A stretch of 39,193 nt of DNA from Thermoanaerobaculia bacterium (GTDB taxonomy: Bacteria; Acidobacteriota; Thermoanaerobaculia; Multivoradales; JAIOJS01): the NCBI GenBank assembly GCA_019911795.1, contig JAIOJS010000440.1, positions 1-39,193 on the forward strand. The letters run 5' to 3'. Position 1 is the stretch's first letter. Each line of letters starts with the position of its first letter. This document shows, piece after piece, positions 35,384 to 39,193 of this stretch. The translations under genes were made by a program, and so were the position numbers. The notes under the pieces are model-generated. The model made no database searches and was not told where the DNA came from. It saw nothing but the letters and a program-made list of their open reading frames with translations.

Positions 35384-37804
35384 TTAGGACCCGAGCCTGA
35401 GTGACCCTCGATTCTCACCGGCGACCTTGCCAGGGAAGGCCATCTCATGGAGCAGAGACTGGAACCGAGGCTCGTCACGCAAGCGGTCGAGAGCCGGGTC
35501 GACCGCGAGCCAGACCATCTGTTCGTTGCGTTCGCGGTGGGCGGTCTCGAGCTCGGTCAGGGCCTCATCGATCCTCCCGAGCGACTCCAGGGCGTAAGCG
35601 AAGTAGTAAGGAAGGACCTTTCCACCGTTCCGTCGGTTTGTAACCAGTTCGTCGACAAGTTGGCCCCCCTCCTCGGACCGGCCTGCTCGAACGTAAGCCC
35701 AAGCCTGCCAGGTGGTGTGGATGTTGCCCTTGATTCCCGTGTAGCTGTCAAAGGCCGCGATCGCCTCGTCGAAGCGGCCGGCGAGCACGAAGGCCCTCGC
35801 TTGATAAAGCCGGGCTGGCGCGAAGTCGGGAAAGATATCGAGCGTGCGGCTCGTGGTGTCAATGGCCTCTTCGTAGCGGCGCGCCATAGTCTGATCCCAG
35901 CCGGCGACGGCCTGGACTATTGGGGAGAGAGGATCGAGATTGCGCGCCTCACGGCTCGCCTGTTCGGCCTCGTCGAAGCGTCCGAGCGCGGTGAGCAGCT
36001 CTCCGTACCACTGCCAGCCGGAGGCGTAGCTCGGATTCAGTTCGAGGGCCCGGCGATATTCGCGCTCCGCCGCGACCCAGTCCCACTCCCAATAATGCTC
36101 GAGATAAGCCATCGTCACATGCGCCTCGGGCAAGTCTGGATCGAGCTCGAGGGCACGGGCAGCGGCGGCCCTGGCGCGAGGGAAGGTCTCCGCAGCTGAG
36201 ACCTCGTCGAAATCGTGGAGAATCGCGTAGGTGTCCGCCAGACCCGCGTAGGCGAGAGCGTAGGACGGGTCCACGAGGAGCGCCTGCTCGTACTTCGAAA
36301 TGGCCTCCCGCAGAGCACCCGGTTCGCGCCGATTCCACAGGAGTCGGCCCTGGAGGTAGAGTCTTTGAGCCTCGGGATTCACCGGTCGATGGGTCCGACT
36401 GGTGCCTCCGGACGGCGGGGCGAGATCGAGCCACTGGACGAGATCCTCCAGACTCTGATCGCCAACCTCCAACAGCGTTGAACCACCAACAGCCACGCTG
36501 GTGCCCCACAAGTGCCGGCCGTCGTCGGCTGCGACCAGCTCGGTGCTCAGAACCAGCCCGTCCGGTGTGCCCCGGACTTCCCCGAGTAGGAGCGCGTCGA
36601 CCCCGAGCTCACGACCTACAGCCATCGGATCAGAGACCCCGCCCTCGTAGCGAAAGACCGACGCACGAGAGGTAACCCGGAGCTCACCCAACCCCGACAA
36701 CCTCCTAATCCAAGCTTCGGTCAACCCGTCGACCAGGAACTCGTCACGATCGAGATCGGTGCTCAGTGGAATAACGGCCAACGAGCGGACCGGGGTCGAA
36801 GCGGCCACCGCCCTAGCCTCTGGTGGCGAGGCCCGATTCTGGGCGAGGCGCGTGGCCAAGATGCCGAGCCCCAGAAGCACCGTGAGTACGACGATGGCGA
36901 TGACACCAACGCGCCTGAGAGTCGTCGGATCCACCCGGGGAGATGGACTCAATTGGCTCTCCACCCCTTGCGACTGAAGCCGATGGAGCTCGTCGGCGAC
37001 TTCGCCGGCTGCGGCTGGACGCCCGCCCGGAGCCTTTTCGAGACAGCGTTCGATGACGGCGAGAAGAGCCGGCGGAGCCTCGCTCCTGTCGGGAACCGGT
37101 GGAGTATCTCGGAGCACGGAGCTCAGCGTCTCAGCGACCGAAGGGCCCAGAAAGGGCGCACGACCCTGGAGCATTTCGTAGAGGATGCAGCCGAGTGCGA
37201 AGACGTCGGAACGGGGCGTGGTCGGCTCGCCGCGAACCTGCTCGGGCGATGCATATCCCGGTGTGCCGACGAAGACGCCCTGGGTCGTGAGCATGACTTT
37301 CGTCTCCTCGGTTTCGGCTCGATTGCCCTCGGGAAGGGCCCGAGCGAGGCCGAAGTCGAGCACCTTCACCCGGCCGTCCGATGTGAGAAACACATTCTCG
37401 GGCTTGAGGTCACGGTGAATCACTCCATGGTCGTGCGCGGCCGTCGCGGCCCGAGCGATTCCGGCTCCGATGCGGATCACCTCGGCCACCGGCATGCGGC
37501 CCCGCCCAAGCCCGCTCCGCAGTGTCTCGCCCTCCAGCAGTTCCATGACCACGTAGTCGTGCTTCTCTACTTGCCCGATGTCGAAGATCGACACGAGGTT
37601 CGGGTGCGACAGACTGGCCAGTACGCGCGCCTCACGGCGAAAGCGCTCGAGGGCGTCTTCGTTGTTTGAGAACTCGGAGGGCAGGATCTTGACCGCCACC
37701 GAGCGACCGAGGCGCTCGTCGCGAGCCCGGTAGACTTCTCCCATACCGCCGGCTCCGAGAAGCTCTTCGATCTCGTACGGTCCGAGCCGTGTTCCAGTTC
37801 GCAT
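35384..37804 (-). CDS. Ser/Thr protein kinase with TM, FlgO/TolB-N-like domain and TPRs
   Basis: LGPYEIEELLGAGGMGEVYRARD, VIHRDLKPENVFL, VKVLDFGLAR, SPEQVRGE; SLAVIPLSTDLDRDEFLVDGLTEAWIRRLSGLGELRVTSRASVFRYEG; C-terminal TPRs. Confidence 0.93.
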   Translation of the reverse strand: MRTGTRLGPYEIEELLGAGGMGEVYRARDERLGRSVAVKILPSEFSNNEDALERFRREARVLASLSHPNLVSIFDIGQVEKHDYVVMELLEGETLRSGLGRGRMPVAEVIRIGAGIARAATAAHDHGVIHRDLKPENVFLTSDGRVKVLDFGLARALPEGNRAETEETKVMLTTQGVFVGTPGYASPEQVRGEPTTPRSDVFALGCILYEMLQGRAPFLGPSVAETLSSVLRDTPPVPDRSEAPPALLAVIERCLEKAPGGRPAAAGEVADELHRLQSQGVESQLSPSPRVDPTTLRRVGVIAIVVLTVLLGLGILATRLAQNRASPPEARAVAASTPVRSLAVIPLSTDLDRDEFLVDGLTEAWIRRLSGLGELRVTSRASVFRYEGGVSDPMAVGRELGVDALLLGEVRGTPDGLVLSTELVAADDGRHLWGTSVAVGGSTLLEVGDQSLEDLVQWLDLAPPSGGTSRTHRPVNPEAQRLYLQGRLLWNRREPGALREAISKYEQALLVDPSYALAYAGLADTYAILHDFDEVSAAETFPRARAAAARALELDPDLPEAHVTMAYLEHYWEWDWVAAEREYRRALELNPSYASGWQWYGELLTALGRFDEAEQASREARNLDPLSPIVQAVAGWDQTMARRYEEAIDTTSRTLDIFPDFAPARLYQARAFVLAGRFDEAIAAFDSYTGIKGNIHTTWQAWAYVRAGRSEEGGQLVDELVTNRRNGGKVLPYYFAYALESLGRIDEALTELETAHRERNEQMVWLAVDPALDRLRDEPRFQSLLHEMAFPGKVAGENRGSLRLGS

Positions 37805-37939
37805 GATCCTGCCGTATCGTACTCCAGACCCTAAGAGGCCTGACCGGAGTAGCTGCCATGAAGACTTCGACTTGGACTATCGCCGTTTGCAGGAAGAGGC
37901 CGAGAGCGGCCCGCCGCCTCCATCAGTCCGCGACACGGA

Positions 37940-37987
37940 ACCGAGATCGAGTCGGTGCCTGGTGAAAGTTCGCGTTCCGATCTCGGT
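37940..37987. repeat. 10-bp inverted repeat upstream of the kinase
   Basis: accgagatcg (37940-37949) / cgatctcggt (37978-37987). Confidence 0.7.
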
Positions 37988-38010
37988 GCTCGGCGGTTGG
38001 TAAGAACGGC

Positions 38011-38095
38011 TACTCGACGCGCTGCAGCCTTTCCCAGTGAACCGAGGAGCCTATGTTCGGGTCGAGGTTCGGGTCGAGGTTCGGGTTGTCGGTGT
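38011..38095 (-). pseudogene. 3'-end fragment of the 32229-33446 lipoprotein family
   Basis: actcgacgcgctgcagcctttccca..gaaccgaggagcctatgttcgggtcgaggttcgggtcgaggttcgggttgtcggtgtg matches 32229-32317 and 38944 onward. Confidence 0.85.
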
Positions 38096-38114
38096 GAAGA
38101 CAGTCGATGAACTG

Positions 38115-38462
38115 TCAGAGATCGAGGTGGAGTCTCAGCGCGTCGTCTAGGTCGGACACGAGTGCTGGAGTCAACTGGCCCACCCGACTCCCCACTCCCT
38201 CGACGGCGATCGAGCGTACCTGCTCGGCCTGGGCCTTGGAATCACGAGGAAGACCCGTCTGTTCTGCGGGGAGCATCACCTGAAACGAGTAGAGACGACT
38301 CACATTCGAGGTCACTGGAACCACGGTGATGACTCCTCGGCCGAGTCGGCTCGCGGTCGCATTGGCACCGTCGTTACTAACGAGCACGGCTGGCCGCCGC
38401 TTGTTGGCTTCGGAGCCACGAACAGGATCCAAGTCGACCAAGCGGATCTCGCCTCGTAACAC
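38115..38462 (-). CDS. MazF/PemK-family toxin, copy 2
   Basis: Near identical to 31478-31825 (differs e.g. VEGVGSR vs VERVGTR, HLDL vs HLDF). Confidence 0.9.
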   Translation of the reverse strand: MLRGEIRLVDLDPVRGSEANKRRPAVLVSNDGANATASRLGRGVITVVPVTSNVSRLYSFQVMLPAEQTGLPRDSKAQAEQVRSIAVEGVGSRVGQLTPALVSDLDDALRLHLDL

Positions 38463-38696
38463 CTAGCCCTTCTCTCCAACGTCGAATCCGTCGCCAGCCA
38501 CCGACTCCCAGACCTCCGACGATCCCTCCGCTTCCCACTCCGCCCAGGCCTGCTCATAGGCTGGCCCAAGCGCGGTCGCCCGAAGCAGGCGAACCGCCTT
38601 CTGGAGGACTGCCGACCGAGATGTGGCGCCCACGGTGCGGCCGTACTCGTCCAAGAAGTCGATATCTTCGTCGGGTAGGCTGACACTCACTTTCAC
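38463..38696 (-). CDS. RHH-type antitoxin, copy 2 (GTG start)
   Basis: Near identical to 31826-32059; start codon GTG instead of ATG. Confidence 0.85.
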   Translation of the reverse strand: MKVSVSLPDEDIDFLDEYGRTVGATSRSAVLQKAVRLLRATALGPAYEQAWAEWEAEGSSEVWESVAGDGFDVGEKG

Positions 38697-38943
38697 ACTG
38701 TAATGCTACCACTGTTCCTACCAAAGTAGGAATCCAAAACACTGCTCCACAGAAGCTCGCCCGACCGTCGCCCGGGTACCGTGATGCGCATCAGGGTTGG
38801 CGTGAGCCCGGGAAGACGCCTCACACCTATCCGCCCTCCGGACAGAGGGGAACTCTCCGAAAGAGGGTATCGCGCGGGTAGGGTTTTGAACGAGCCGGAC
38901 TTCTGGGCGACGGCAAGAACACAGTGTAGAACCCGAGAGCAAA

Positions 38944-39193
38944 CTACTCGACGCGCTGCAGCCTTTCCCACGGAACCGAGGAGGCTATGTTCGGGTCGAG
39001 GTTCGGGTCGAGGTTCGGGTCGAGGTTCGGGTTGTCGGTGTGTAGATAGTTGCACCAGCCATCCGACCAGTGCTGGTCGGCGTAGCCGTGCTGAGAGGTA
39101 CCGGTAACCGTCGAAGGGTTCCGGAAGGTCTCGCGGTCGTGAATCGCGTCGATGTACTTCTCCTGCTCGAGGTCCCGCTGGACGACCCCGACC
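38944..39193 (-). pseudogene. 3' part of a second lipoprotein paralog, apparently frameshifted; continues beyond window
   Basis: Homologous to 32229-32470; cctgctcgagg where copy 1 has cctggctcgagg (1-nt deletion near 39164); (NLDP)3 instead of (NLDP)2. Confidence 0.65.

Noticed and set aside
38041-38100. Short tandem repeats at 32.3 kb and 38-39 kb considered as CRISPR-like
   Set aside because: Units are contiguous 12-mers with no spacers and encode in-frame NLDP.

Overview
High-GC window, probably Acidobacteriota-like (inferred only from gene content and protein style). It is dominated by secreted or surface proteins, eukaryote-type Ser/Thr kinases with TPRs, and decaying accessory genes. 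The strongest unexplained signal is a short peptide, consensus [IL]F-x-DGFE[ST]G[DN]-x-x-x-W. It occurs nine times in the window, mostly at the extreme C-terminus of otherwise unrelated exported proteins (CHRD, SGNH/GDSL remnant, beta-solenoid, LamG-like, propeller-like). Its codon usage differs in every copy, so it behaves like a protein-level C-terminal tag. A second major structure is at 13.9-23.7 kb. Three related surface proteins (A full length; B full length; C reduced by an in-frame internal deletion of about 1 kb) and two tag-bearing partner genes flank a one-protein hybrid two-component regulator (HTCS). Other notable points are: an ECF sigma-factor gene with no ATG/GTG/TTG at its proper N-terminus but a well-placed ATC; a YtrA/GntR-ABC operon with a predicted leaderless promoter; a duplicated RHH/MazF toxin-antitoxin module embedded in a repeated unit with a lipoprotein gene carrying a variable (NLDP)n repeat; several tandem repeats; and several gene remnants (SGNH, AhpD/DoxX, PIN, sigma54 activator). 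No rRNA, convincing tRNA or CRISPR array was seen. All family names come from reading the translations by eye; no database search was run.
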